Below, one piece after another: positions 1-11,439 of a stretch of DNA of 64,000 nucleotides. The notes below the pieces were generated by a model that was not told where the DNA came from, searched no databases, and worked only from the letters and a program-made list of their open reading frames with translations. The position numbers and the translations under genes are program-made. Source of the stretch: Gigaspora margarita (lineage: Eukaryota; Glomeromycota; Glomeromycetes; Diversisporales; Gigasporaceae); contig WTPW01001095.1 in NCBI GenBank assembly GCA_009809945.1, forward strand, positions 174,871-238,870. The letters are read 5' to 3'. How positions within the stretch are numbered: position 1 is the first letter of the stretch; each line of letters starts with the position of its first letter.

Positions 1-1784
1 CTTAGATTGTAGTAGGACACAGGCAAATTTGCCTGCATTTTTGCACTTTTTTGCTCTGATTTACTTTTTTTAAATATCAAGATAATTAAATAAAACTTTG
101 TACAATTATATTTGAAAATAAGGATTACTTTTTTGCAAAATTAGTTTTTATATTGTAAGAAAAAAATTTTAAGTTATATATAAGCTAAAAATAGATATCT
201 TTAAGAAAAAAAATTTTTAAAAAATTTTATTACAATTTCTCAAAGACAACATCAACTTTTTCTGACGATCCCTCGTACCAAACTTTTCACAAAAACCTAA
301 CCTATAAAAACTTTGAAGTTAATATATTTGTACACAACAAAGGCTCTATCTAGAAGTGACTTGGACCAAGAGTTTTAGATCAGATGTAAGATAACTGAAA
401 TAGAGCTGAAAAAGATTTCTTCTTTTGGGTTTGGCTCTCCAGGTAGAAGACTTCGTTACTATAGAAGATATAGTAGGGCAATAACTCTGGAGTTTTTTGT
501 CAGAAGATACAGAAGCTTAGGTGGAAGTAGACTTTGGATCAGATATTTTATTCCTCAATGCATAAAACTTACTCTCTTTAAATGTTTGGTATTATCAATA
601 TTTCTCCTTGGGCTTTTTGAAATTTTACCAAAAAGTGGGAAATTCAGCTTACCCCCTCCAAAAGATCAGCATTGTTTATATCATCCAAATTGGGAAGGTG
701 CCTACCTTATTAGAGTCAAGTCACGAGCAAGTTCTAGGTCCAACGGAATAAACAATAAAGAACACCTGAGTTTTTTGGAGAAAAACCCTGATGCGAAATT
801 TCTTTCTAGAAGGTTCTATAAGGCGCTGTGTTCTCTACAGTCATTCCGGTTTTTTTATGATTTTTACCGACCTTATATATAGTACATAAATAGATATAGA
901 GTAGAGACTAGTCTGTTTAGTGTAGTATATAATTTTTATTATCTAGTACAGGTTTAATAGTACACTTTTCAGTTCTGTCATTGTTTCTTTTGTTTTTTCT
1001 ATCTTTGTCTCCATTTTTTCTTTTATATTTTGGTTATTCGTTTAGGTTAAGATAGTTTTTTCTCCTTTTTGCCTTCCCTTTTATTTTTTTTTACTTGATT
1101 TTTTTTTCTTTTCTTTTCATTTAGGATAAGATTATTCTATCTGTTGGCTTAGATAGGAAGAATCTAAAAGTTAGTCTTTGACAGGGCTGACAAAGGTCCC
1201 TAATTTTCCATTAAAAATTAGTGCAACAGATCGCATCTGGGCACAATTTCCGCAGCTAGATGATATTGGACTTGCAATTAGAGGGTTATTAAATACGTAA
1301 AATCTTATGTATATAAACTTATTAATGTAGTACCAGTAAGACTATCAAAGAAATAAAAAAATATATATATATTACAATTTCTCTGTAATCTTATATAGTT
1401 TTAGTTTTAAAGCTATAGTTCTTAAGACAATATTGTAGTTTATATAAAGGATAATAACTTTTATTATTGCAACTTTAATGATTTATTTGAGACTTGTATT
1501 AGAAGTAAAAGTTTTTTTTATAGACAGGAACTTATAAAATTTAAGAAAATCTAAAGAAAAATTTTAATAGTAAAAATGCTAATACAAGAACTTTAAACTT
1601 TGATTATACTAAAGTTTTCTAATAATTTTAAAAAATTTTTATAACAAAGTTACTAAAACAAAACTCAAAGAATATTTTTTACTTAGAAAAGGTATAGTTA
1701 AAATCAATATTTAAAATTTTATTAAAATTTTATTAAAATTTTTAAAATACACAGGCAAATTTGCCTGTGTTACAATCTAAGGGA
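1..1784 (+). mobile_element. TIR element Z, copy 1 (left tip outside window), split by a retroposon
   Basis: Non-coding DNA element. The right end reads TACAATCTAAGGGA followed by TA. The window opens about four bases inside the left end (CTTAGATTGTA). Both ends carry the self-complementary block CAGGCAAATTTGCCTG. The body matches the reverse complement of 10136-11439 and, more weakly, 11857-12504. Removing the retroposon at 242-1369 leaves about 645 bp, the same as the other copies. A TA target duplication fits all three copies, suggesting a Tc1/mariner-type MITE, but no transposase is present, so the superfamily is inferred. Confidence 0.8.
242..1369 (+). mobile_element. Retroposon A, copy 1 (non-LTR, poly-A tailed)
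   Basis: A 1.1-kb insertion in element Z, bounded by a direct repeat ending ATTACAATTTCTC (228-241 and 1370-1383). The uninterrupted Z copy at 10.1-11.4 kb shows the empty site. The 3' end is A-rich. The 5' part (TTCTGACGATCCCTCGTACC) and a middle patch match 29535-30711. An open frame at 586-882 shares a patch (PKSGxxxLPPPKDQ, then NWExAY) with a frame in the second copy. No reverse transcriptase is visible, so it is probably a non-autonomous element mobilised by a LINE. The product, if any, is not recognised. Confidence 0.75.
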
Positions 1785-1794
1785 TAATAGCATA

Positions 1795-1908
1795 ATTATA
1801 GATGCTAGTAAAATTAATTTTACCAATTTCACCAATTCACCACCAATTTCACCAATAGTGGTGAAATTATTTTACTACATTTCACCACATTTTACTAGTA
1901 TCTATAAG
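1795..1908. mobile_element. Small foldback MITE
   Basis: Ends TTATAGATGCTAGTAAAAT and ATTTTACTAGTATCTATAA are near-perfect inverted repeats around a centre of repeated ACCAATTTC words and their complement. No coding capacity. Confidence 0.55.
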
Positions 1909-1966
1909 TATAATCTTATATAAGATTTTATAAACCATAAACAAAATATTTTATAATATATTTTGA

Positions 1967-2601
1967 TTTTTTTTTATTCCCCTTTGTTCTTACTTCCAAT
2001 GATATACAACCACCAACTGTCAGACCAAATATTTTTACGTTAATGGGGCGCAGTTACTGAGGCTTCTACTTGTGGTCAGGCCATATCCGAACCAACTCTG
2101 TGGTAAGAGCATATTCCTTAAACCACTACTACTAACCATATAACCCAACAAATTGTATACACTATATAGTGTTCCATTTAAGGCACATTTGATCGCTGGA
2201 TCGCACAGCCAGCCCTAGCAGGTCCAAGTCTGGATGGGATGCGTCCATCAATTGACGACCTGGGTCTATTTCCCACAATGTTTCAGTTCCACCTATATCC
2301 ATCTAGCCCAGTCCTTGCTTCGCCACTTATACATAAGAAGTAGCACTGACATCTTTGACTCTCATGTGGAGCCCTAACCGCATTCCGGTTTTGACTCCAC
2401 AGGTCCTATCGTCAACGGGCCGGACCGTTATAAGATGTGGCTAAACTGTCCAAATATGGTCCTAGCATCCTAATTCAAGTCGTCCTTCACATGATCGTGT
2501 GTAGTTAATTTTTGCTGTTCGTAGGACTTGAACTGGCAACCTTCTACTTGAAACGGTTAATGTCCTAGGAGCGCAACCACTATGCTATCGACCCGCAGGA
2601 C
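1967..2601 (-). mobile_element. tRNA-headed SINE, copy i
   Basis: A 635-bp minus-strand retroposon flanked by an exact 16-bp target duplication, TTATAATATATTTTGA (1951-1966 and 2602-2617). Read on the minus strand, it begins with a tRNA-like head: box A TAGCATAGTGGTTGCGC and box B GGTTGCCAGTTCAAGTCC. A GC-richer body follows, and it ends in an A tail (the T run near 1967-1975). The head would be an internal Pol III promoter. It inserted at the left edge of repeat K1. Confidence 0.85.
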
Positions 2602-4230
2602 TTATAATATATTTTGAAATAATTTAAAATATCAAATTTTCGAAATATAACGAAAGTAATTTCGAAATATTTCAAAATATATTGCAAAATATTTTGAATC
2701 CCTTTTAAAATATTTTAGGACTAGAAAACCAAGCTAGATCAGTAGATCTGTAACCTGGATCATGCATTAAACTGATTTTTTGAAATAGTTTGAAATAATT
2801 TAATGATATACAAATTCTGTACTACAAGATCAGGTTAGATTTTTTGTTTATAATTAGATCTTCTATTTTGTTTTTTTCACTTTTTGTATTTATTTTATTT
2901 TGTATTTTTATTTGTTTTTTGTTTTTGTTTTATTTTTTTTTTGTTTTTTTCAATTTTTTTTTATTTATTTATTTTTTAATTTTTTTTATTTATTTTTATT
3001 TTGGCCCTTTACAAGAAGCTTTTGCAAGAAAACAAACAACTTTTTAAAACCTTGTACAAGCCAACCCAAACTTCTAATACTTTGCAAGAATACACAACTG
3101 ATGTTTCTAGCAATTTCTAAATTTTCAAGAATGTTTTTTTAAAGAAATAAAGGTTTAGTTAGGACTTTATTTATTTTTTCAGTTAATATAATTTGTTTTT
3201 TTTTTGTTTGTTTTTTAAATTTGGTTTATTAATTTATTTTATTCTGCACTTTTTGCAAGAAAAGAACCTTTACTTCCCAGTGCTTTGCAAGAAAACCAAC
3301 CCAAACTTTTTTAGCACTTTGCGGCTTTTTTAGCATTTTGCAAGAATATTAACCTAGCTTTCGCAATTTCTGAATTTGCAAGAATGCGAACTCTTACTTC
3401 AGAAAAATAAAAATTTGGGGTTTTGTTTATTTTTTTATTAGTTTGCTTATGCTTTTTGTTTTTTTATTTGTTTTTTTTTTATTTATTTTTTTAATTTTTA
3501 TTTTATTTTATTTTTTCCTGATTTCTTCGACACTTTGTGACTTTTTCGGCACTTTACAAGAATACCAGCTTTAACTTTTCTAGCATTTTGCAAGAACATA
3601 CTAGATTTTTTTAGCAATTTGCAAGAACACCAACACTTCTAAAAAAATTTTTTTATTTTTTTTACTTCTTTGAAGTATTTAGAAAAAGAGAGTAAAATGA
3701 AAGTTATAGCCAAAACAAAAGAAATAACCAAAGCGAAAATGATAGAAAACAAAGAAGCAAAGATAATAGCTAACTGTGAGATAAATAATAATAAGTGTAT
3801 AGGGCTAGTTTTTTGTATATAGTAATAAAATTAGATGTGACTAAGTGCAAAAGTAGTTTAAAATATTTGTAATAATGTAAAAATAATACTATATAATAAT
3901 GTAATATATAATAAAGTATGTAATATTAATATTTAATAAATATAAATTTTAATATATAATAATAATAAATAAATTTAAAATTTTATATTAAATTGTGAAA
4001 TCATGTGAAAACCTGTAAAAAAGTATAATTATATGAATATGTATATTATTTATTTATTTTTTAAACAATTTTGAAAATTTGCAAATATTGCGAAACAATA
4101 TGAAAACATCACAAAATACGCAAAATATTATCTCTTGCAACCTCTTTTTTTATTTAATATATTTCACAATATTTCGTAATATATTTTGAAATATTTCGAA
4201 ATAAATTCCATAATATAATCATAATATAAT
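2602..4230 (+). repeat. Large non-coding repeat K, copy 1
   Basis: Same order of blocks as 26750-29460. First comes a patch of TTTCGAAA/ATATTTCG words, then a conserved block around CAGTAGATC, a T-rich tract, and a tandem of about 40-bp units built on ACTTTGCAAGAA. Next are an A-rich block (AAAGAAATAACCAAAGCGAA) and AT filler, ending in another TTTCGAAA-type patch (about 4150-4210). The left edge continues upstream of SINE i. The phenylalanine-rich open frames here are by-products of the T tract. Nature unknown. Confidence 0.6.
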
Positions 4231-4661
4231 ATATTACATAATATATTGTATCAAATATAAGATTTTTATTATATTATGGGCCGTAATATCTTACGTAAGA
4301 TTACATATATATAATTCGCTGATATAGTTAGCTATTATAAAAATTGATTTTAGTTAATTTGGTAGATTTGTAATTTTTGTATAATATAGCATATAGATTC
4401 AAGAATATATTATTAATATTTTAATAATAAGTTATTTATAGAATATGATTATCTTAGTATTCCAAATTGAAAATTGTTTAGTTGCTAAGTTGCCAACTAA
4501 TCAATAATAATTTTATTAAACAATTAATCAATTGGTAATAAATAATCAATTAATTAATTAATTAATTAGTTGGTTAATTAGTTGATATAATTAACTAGTT
4601 GTTTTATACAGAATTATACTTTAATTAGTAGCTATACAATTATATTTAAGCTATTATGATA
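4231..4661. repeat. AT-rich filler with TTAATTAA-type simple repeats
   Basis: No gene seen. 4540-4600 and 4980-5045 are runs of AATTAATTAG-type words, interrupted by the MITE at 4662-4979. Confidence 0.5.
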
Positions 4662-4979
4662 TACCATATATTCCTGAAAATAATCTACCTTTTTTGGAAC
4701 AAAAATTATACAAAAAAACATAGTATAGCTTATTTTTGAATTGTTAAATTTTTGAAAAATTGAAAAAAGTACTAATAAAAAGTTGTTCAAATGATGTAAA
4801 ATTTTTATTATAATTTATTTTGATACCCTGAACAAGTTTTCTTAATAGCACTTATAAGGTCTACTTAGTAAAATTTGGACTTTTATATATAGCAACTACT
4901 AATGTGTTTTTTGAGATTTTTGAAAAAAATTAGGAGAGTAGCTTATTTTCAGAATAGCTTATTTTCAGAAATATATAGT
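4662..4979 (+). mobile_element. MITE P, copy 1 (degenerate)
   Basis: Aligns end to end with 60943-61262, including the internal words CTGAACAAGTTTTCTTAATA and TACTTAGTAAAATTTGGAC. Its ends (ACCATATATTCCTGAAAATA and its complement on the right) are decayed versions of the second copy's CCGTATGTGTCC ends. No coding capacity. Confidence 0.7.
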
Positions 4980-5060
4980 ACTAACTAATTAATTAGTCAA
5001 TTAATCAATTAATTAACTAATTAATTATTTAATTAGTTAACTATAATACTACTTGCAAAT

Positions 5061-5592
5061 CGTCCTCTGGGTCGATAGCATAGTGATTATGCTTCAAGGA
5101 TGCAATTTAGAAGGTTGCCAGTTTGATTTCTGATAGTAGTGAAAACTTAAAAATTTATGATGTGGGTCCTACCAAATAAGAACAGGGAACTGAAATACTG
5201 TGAGAAGACAGGAACCTGGGATGTCAATCGACGAACCTTCCTAGTGTAGTACTGCAGTAGTTGTGATTAAAACCCCAGAGTTGTCTTTGAGTCAGAACTA
5301 CCGATTTGAATAACTAAAGTTATGAGACATATTAAGAGGTCGAAGTCTGAAAGGGTACTTCAAAAACTCATATTGATGTGTTCAGGCTGCGATCTGTACC
5401 AACAGGTTTATGACTGTGTGAAACTGGTGAGGCTTGCTAAAAGAAATAATGCTCAGTGCAACAACCCTATTTGGGCATTAGTAGAACACCAGGTAGTTGC
5501 CTACTATGTATAGATCATTATAATTGTATCATGTGCACTTTAATTTCGAATAAAGATAGTACTAGATTGTAAAATGAAAAAAAAATTACAAA
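5061..5592 (+). mobile_element. tRNA-headed SINE, copy ii
   Basis: Starts with the same tRNA-like head as copies i and iii (TCGATAGCATAGTGATTATG, then GAAGGTTGCCAGTTTGATTT). It ends in an A run at 5577-5586. The flanks share TTGCAAAT (5053-5060 and 5593-5600). The body differs from copies i and iii over most of its length, so the head is the conserved part. A 63-codon open frame at 5322-5513 is probably incidental. Confidence 0.75.
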
Positions 5593-5604
5593 TTGCAAAT
5601 TATG

Positions 5605-5870
5605 AATTGGTCAGGTTTGGGTTAAACAGACTTGGGTTAAACTAGATTTGGGTTGGATCAGATCAGGCTTGAGTTGGGCAAGCTTGGGCTAGGCTGGACT
5701 TGGGTTGGGCCAGGCTTGGGTTGAACTAGGCTTGAGTTGGGCTGAGCTAAGCTTGAACCAGGCTTGGCTTATATTTCGGCTATAATAAATTGAGCTAGAC
5801 TTGGGTTGGGTTTATAATTCAATAGGCCAGGCTTGAATTTTGGTACATCTTGCCCAACTCAGCCCATTGC
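5605..5870 (+). repeat. GC-richer minisatellite (CTTGGGTTGGGC words)
   Basis: About ten to twelve degenerate tandem units of 15-20 bp around GACTTGGGTTGGGCCAGG. This is a local island of G+C in AT-rich surroundings. It lies directly after SINE ii. Confidence 0.7.
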
Positions 5871-5901
5871 AAACCCTAGTCCTATAAAATAATGCTTATA
5901 A

Positions 5902-6129
5902 GGCTGTGCAAATAAAATTAATTGTTTCTCGTAACATATTATTAAGGTTAAAAGACACCCGGGACCCGGTTGTTATTGTATAAGTATAAAAAAATGTTAT
6001 ATAAAATTTTTAAAAGGTTTTGTAATTTGGTGACCTGCACGTAACTGTATTATAAAATAAAATTTTAATTTTTTCAAAAAAGGCACCCGGCCGGGTTACG
6101 AGAAACAATTATATTTGTTTGCATGGCCT
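5902..6129 (+). mobile_element. PIF/Harbinger-like MITE, copy 1
   Basis: Inverted ends GGCTGTGCAAATAAAATTA and its complement, continuing into TTGTTTCTCGTAAC on both arms, with TAA on each side (5899-5901 and 6130-6132). The 3-bp TWA target and GG-starting ends fit PIF/Harbinger-type MITEs (family knowledge). The same terminal design is seen at 41406-41626. The interior has GC-rich ACCCGG words next to the arms. Confidence 0.75.
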
Positions 6130-6132
6130 AAT

Positions 6133-6950
6133 AATAAATAATAAATACAATAATAAAATAATATTAACTATTCATTTTGTAATATTTCCATCTTATTAAA
6201 AAAATTATTTTATAAATTTCTTCTTTAATTATTTAATTAAAATGGTATAGTCTTCATCTTTTAATTTGATTGCTTGAGTCATAAAAAGGTATTTGGTTTG
6301 GTACATTAGTCTTTTGGGCATATTATAAAGATTTTTCTAATTTTTGGGCTTTTTTCAAATATTTTGGGTTTTTTGTTCTTCTTTTACTTTTTGAACCTGT
6401 TCTCTAATCTGGATTTAGTGTTCTGTTTGTTTTTGTATTATTATTTCCAAGTAGAAATAAGCTTTAAGGCCTGTATCTGCTTTTGTTATGATTGTTTAAA
6501 TTTAGGTAACTTTTGTAAAATTTTGTTAACTTGTATAATTCAAGTTTCTTTATAAAAAAAGTTTGTTTAAACAGTTTTCTGAGAATTAAGGGTCTGAGTC
6601 AAGTCTTCAAACAATTGTAAAAGTAGTTTTAGATTTTTTATGTTGCTACTGCAGATAATAAAGCTTCTATATTTTATTAGATAGTTTTAATAAATTATCA
6701 AATTTATTAAAGAGTTCTGTTTCTTATTTGAAGTAATATTAATTACTTATTCTAGATTTTGAGCATTCTATATAATCATATTCTGGCTAGAAATTTCTAA
6801 ATTGTATTGGATAGCAGGGTCTTGTTTTCAAATAGAAAAAAAATTTTGAAAAGCCAGTATAGTAGTTAGATGCAGAGTAGTAAATTTTATTTTAGGAGTT
6901 TTAAAAATATATTTGAAAAATTTAGTCGAAATATAAAATTATATATATGT
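6133..6950. other. No gene recognised; AT-rich
   Basis: Only low-complexity T-rich sequence with short chance frames. It may include the decayed end of the gypsy element to the right, but no terminal repeat could be made out. Confidence 0.4.
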
Positions 6951-8280
6951 AATAGAGTAATACAAATATTTTTATAAAGCAAATACAAAGTTTTACACTA
7001 ACTCTTTACAATAAATTTTTCCAAAAATTTTAGTTTCAGATTACAATTTTTGGTTTTTATATCTGTTTCTTATAATACTTAGCAAGTTTATTGCTATTAT
7101 AATATTTTTGCAAAATCTTTTTTTTTATATTACAGAGTTTATATACATTATTGTTTAGTTTTTCTTGAATTATAAAAGGTTCAATTTGTTTGTCCTCAAA
7201 TTTAATAGATTTGGATATTTTTAATTTTTTTCACTATATCCATACTTTTTCTCCAATTTTGAAAGTTTTTTCTTTATCTTTTTGTCAAAGTATTTCTTCT
7301 GTTTTTTTTTGTGATTTTTTAATATTTTTTTGTGCTTTTTCTTGTTGGATTAGTAATTTTTCTATTAACTTATAAGCTCATTATAATATACTATTTTGTA
7401 TATCTATTTCTTTATTCATATTATCTATAGAATGTACTAAAATAAGTGCTTTTACAGGTAGCATTGCTTGTCTTTTATAAACTAGCTAATATAGAGTATA
7501 TCTAGTAGTAGTATATCATTTTGTTCAATAGTCTAATATGATAGCAGATATGTATAAATTCCAATCATCAGTCTCTTTACTTTTGCAAGAGATTTATATA
7601 ATGTTCGATTAAGTCTTTTAACTATTCTATTTGTTTATAGGTAATATAATGAAAAAAATTTGTGTTTAATGAGAAACGTTTTATACAATATTCATATAGC
7701 TTTACTATTAAAGTTTGTTCTTAATTAGAGAGTATAATTTTGGGAAGCTCTATGTCTATAGATAATTTTTTTAAAATAAATCAAGCAAAGGTATTGGCTC
7801 TGGTATCAAGTACAGCTCAGGCTTTTAGCTATCTTGTTAGATAGTCTGTATCAACTATGAAATAATAATTGTTTGGATAGTTATTGGTAAAGGTTCTACA
7901 AAACCAATTTCAATTTTTTGAAAGCTCATTCTATTTGGATTGAATAAAAGGATTCTTTTTTTATCCTTTTTGTCTCTTCTGATATGTTTACAAGTCTTTA
8001 TATATTCTTGAATATCTTAATACATTTAGTTCAATAGTATCATTTAGCTATTTTATAGTATATAGCATTAGTTCTTAAATATTTAATAGTAAGGTACTTA
8101 TGTATCATATATAGGATCAGTTCTACTTTTGTCTATTTAATATTTCAAAAAAGGTATTTTAAATTTTTTTTTGTTTTTTTATATAAAAGATTATATCTAA
8201 TTTTGAAATATTGGATCTGGTTTATTAATTGTTTTTTTTGATAATCTGTAATTCTTTTAGTATTTGTCTGATTCTAAATA

Positions 8281-8498
8281 CCGTATCCTATCATGAATAA
8301 GCACCCCCTTTTTTGAAATTCCAAATTTAACGTTCTTGATAACTATCTTATCAAACTTAAGAAAAATTTTTTTATTTAAATTTTATAGATCTATAAAATT
8401 TAAATAAAAAAATTTTTATTAAGTTTGATTAGATAGTTATCAAGAACGTTGAGTTTGAAATTTCAAAAAAGAGAGTGCTTATTTATGATAGGATATGA
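8281..8498. mobile_element. Foldback MITE S, copy 1
   Basis: Almost fully palindromic: CCGTATCCTATCATGAATAA on the left, its complement on the right, TA flanks, and centre TTTATAGATCTATAAA. The arms contain GTTATCAAGAACGTTGAG. It lies inside the gypsy fossil. Confidence 0.75.
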
Positions 8499-8576
8499 TA
8501 TAAATTTTATAGTAACTTGCTAAAAACTAAATTATCACATCTATTTTTATAAATCAAAATAATATATATATTTTTA

Positions 8577-8846
8577 TTGCTGAACAAATTTTCTTAGAGC
8601 ACAATATTAGAATCAGTTAGTAAAATTTTGAGAATAATAGAATTTTTTAGTATTTTTATTAATAAAATTATATAAAATATTATAATTCACAAAATTTTAC
8701 TAATTGATTCTAATATAGTTCTCTAAGAAAACTTGTTCAGCACATAAAAATACATTATTCTGGCATATTTACTTTTATATTTCTTAAAAATTTAAGAGAA
8801 AATGCTTAATTTTGGATTTTTTGATCAAAAAATCCAAAATTAAGCA
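8577..8846. repeat. Foldback with CTGAACAA arms
   Basis: Arms TGCTGAACAAATTTTCTTAG (near 8577) and its near complement (near 8730) enclose an AT-rich loop. A short perfect palindrome around TTTTTTGATCAAAAAA follows (about 8808-8846), ending at an N (8847-8849). The N suggests the assembler could not resolve the hairpin. Confidence 0.55.
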
Positions 8847-8848
8847 TN

Positions 8849-8984
8849 AAAAATTTTTTTATTTAAATTTTATAGATCTATAAAATTTAAATAAAAAAAT
8901 TTTTATTAAGTTTGATTAGATAGTTATCAAGAATGTTGAGTTTGAAATTTCAAAAAAAGGTGCTTATTCATAATAGGATACAGT
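8849..8984. mobile_element. MITE S, copy 2 (one arm and centre only)
   Basis: Repeats the centre (TATAGATCTATA) and right arm of 8281-8498, ending GGTGCTTATTCATAATAGGA. The other arm is missing at the ambiguous base. Confidence 0.6.
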
Positions 8985-10135
8985 AGTTATAATATTGGTT
9001 ATATTAATCTAAATTTATAATTTGGATAGTCTAGCTATCTGTGTTAGTGGGTATCAACATTAGAGTAGATTCTTTTTAGTTTGTGAAGAAATTCAAAGTT
9101 GTAAAATTGAAGTTTGAAAATCCAACTTCTAATTCTTTCTTTGGGTTTAGCAGTATGTAGCCATTTTAGTACTTAGTAGTCTGTAACTAAGATAAATTGA
9201 ATAGCATCTAGATATTTATAAAAATATTTAATAGCACATACTATAGTAGCACATTTCAATTTAGTAGTACTATGGTTTACTTTTTTTTCTAAAGGCTTTT
9301 GTTAGTATAAAAATTAAATATTCTTTTTAGTTCTAGTCTAACTAACTAAAATTGTACCAAATCCATAGCAAGAAATATCAGTAGCCAAAATAAAGGTTTT
9401 TCTAAAATTAGAGTAGGCTAATATAGATACAATAGTGAGTAGGTCTTTTAATTTTTTCAAACTTTCTATTAAATATGAGTCTATTAGTATGGTTTATCTT
9501 TCTGTAACAATTAATTAATAGTTTAGTAATAGCAAAGAAATATTAGATAAATTATTTATAATATTCAGCTAATTCTAAAAATAAATAAAATTAAATTATA
9601 TTTTATAGTAGCTAAATTTTTTGTATAGCTTCAATTTTTGCAAAATTGGAAACTATTCTACTAGGTGCAATTATATGTTTTAGAAAAGATAAGCAAAAAT
9701 TAAATTTTTGATATTAAGGCATAATTCATTTTTTTGATCCTTTGAAGGTGGTTATTAAATATACAAAAATATATATTAGTATTATCAAAATAAACACCTA
9801 CAAATTTTCAGACAATTTATCATATACCTGACCTATTAGTCTCTAAAATGTAGCAGGAATATTACAAAGTTCAAAAGCATTATATTGAACTCATAGGTTC
9901 CATAGCAAGTTACAAAGGCAGTCTTTTTTTTTATCTTGAAGGTGCATTGCTACTTGCTAGTATCTACTTACAAGATCTAAAGTAGAAAAGCAATATAATC
10001 TAGCAAAGGTATTTAGTATTTTATTAATGTGAGATAGTAGGCAGTATTGTCACGGGACAGCTTTGAACAATAATTTGGACAATTTTGAACAATTTTGAAC
10101 AATTAAATAAAGTAAAATTACTTAAAATTTTATTA

Positions 10136-11439
10136 TCCCTTAGATTGTAACATAGGCAAATTTGCCTGTGTATTTTAAAAATTTTAATAAAATTTTAAAT
10201 ATTGATTTTAGCTATATCTTTTCTAAGTAAAAAATATTCTTTGAGTTTTGTTTTAATAACTTTGTTATAAAAATTTTTTAAAATTATTAGAAAACTTTAG
10301 TATAATCAAAGTTTAAAGTTCTTGTATTAGTATTTTTACTATTAAAATTTTTCTTTAGGTTTTCTTAAATTTTATATGTTCCCATCTATAAAAAAAATTT
10401 TTACTTCTAATACAAACCTTAATTTTTACAAATAAATTATTAAAGTTGCAATAATAAAAGTTATCATCCTTTATAAAAACTACAATATTGTCTTAAGAAC
10501 TATAGCTTTAAAACTAAAACTAAACAAGATTATAGAGAAATTGTGATAAAATTTTTTAAAAATTTTTTTCGTAAAATTATCTATTTTTAGCTTATATATA
10601 ACCTAAATTTTTTTCTTAAAATACAAAAACTAATTTTGTAAAAAAGTAATCCTTATTTTTTTTTTATTTTAACCCTAGAGCATAGCTAGAGGCACAGCTG
10701 GTGCTTCTTTATTAAGGTCTTATTTTTTAGTCATGGGAACCCGACAGACCCGGGTCCCCTTACATCTTTGTTTATGTTATTATTTTTATACATTTTGTTT
10801 ACTACGACTAAGCTACACCTCCCTTCCATCGAACATTTTCCCAATTTCAGTCCAGCCGGTCCATTACGGCAGGCTCTTTAAGGGGTCTTTGCCCTCCTGC
10901 ACGCTTTTCTAGGACGTCTCATTTGTCATTAGCCTTGAGTACTTTGTCCAATTTTGGTTTGGTGACACCTAGTCAGGAACCTTGCAACCAGAATTTCACT
11001 GGTAGTATCCTTTTTTATTCAACCGGAATTCCACCAGAAGTATTCTTTGTTCCACCAGAATTTCGCCAGAAGTATTCTTCTATTTCCTTTTTTGTCTGGA
11101 TCTTCACTAGGGGTCCGCTTTTCACATGCCATAGCTTCATAGAGCGTCCAAATGTGGTTATGAACCCGCACGCGGTCCTAGCACCCTGGTTCAGCCCGTC
11201 CGTCTCGTGACTCCATGTAGAATTAATGTTCCTAGTGGGGCTTGAACCGGCGACCTTACGTTTGGGAACCTGGGAGCGTAACCACTATGCTATCAACCCA
11301 TAGGTCTTTAATCCTTATTTTTAAATATAATTGTACAAAGTTTTATTTAATTATCTTGGTATTTAAAAAAAGTAAATCAGAGCAAAAAAAGTGCAAAAAT
11401 GCAAGCAAATTTGCCTGTGTTCTACTACAATCCAAGGGA
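10136..11439 (-). mobile_element. TIR element Z, copy 2, split by SINE iii
   Basis: Ends TCCCTTAGATTGTA and TACAATCCAAGGGA, each followed inward by the CAGGCAAATTTGCCTG block (last base variable), with TA flanks. Orientation is opposite to copy 1. The SINE accounts for 648 bp plus a 14-bp duplication, leaving 642 bp. No open frame of note. Confidence 0.85.
10661..11308 (-). mobile_element. tRNA-headed SINE, copy iii
   Basis: Flanked by an exact 14-bp duplication TAATCCTTATTTTT (10647-10660 and 11309-11322). The uninterrupted site is visible in Z copy 1. The minus-strand head is TGATAGCATAGTGGTTACGC, with box B GTCGCCGGTTCAAGCCCC. The A tail is the T run just after 10660. The 95-codon plus-strand frame at 10923-11210 lies inside the SINE body and is not considered a gene. 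Its middle shares CTAGGACC and ATTTGGAC words with copy i; the 3' part differs. Confidence 0.85.

Larger units (their letters stand above)
6950..10047 (-). mobile_element. Fossil Ty3/gypsy LTR-retrotransposon, pol region
   Basis: On the minus strand the order is reverse transcriptase (about 10040-9700), RNase H-like stretch (about 9500-9000) and integrase, with its C-terminal region near 7400-7100. The RT is recognised from a palm-type block resembling the gypsy consensus. It is old and clearly broken, with many (well over ten) interruptions plus inserted foldback elements at about 8281-8984. No protease or gag part was identified. The left end is approximate. Confidence 0.6.

Noticed and set aside
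2844-3142. Phe/Leu-rich 'membrane protein' frames
   Set aside because: They follow the T-rich tract of repeat K, and similar T-rich tracts recur in K copy 2.
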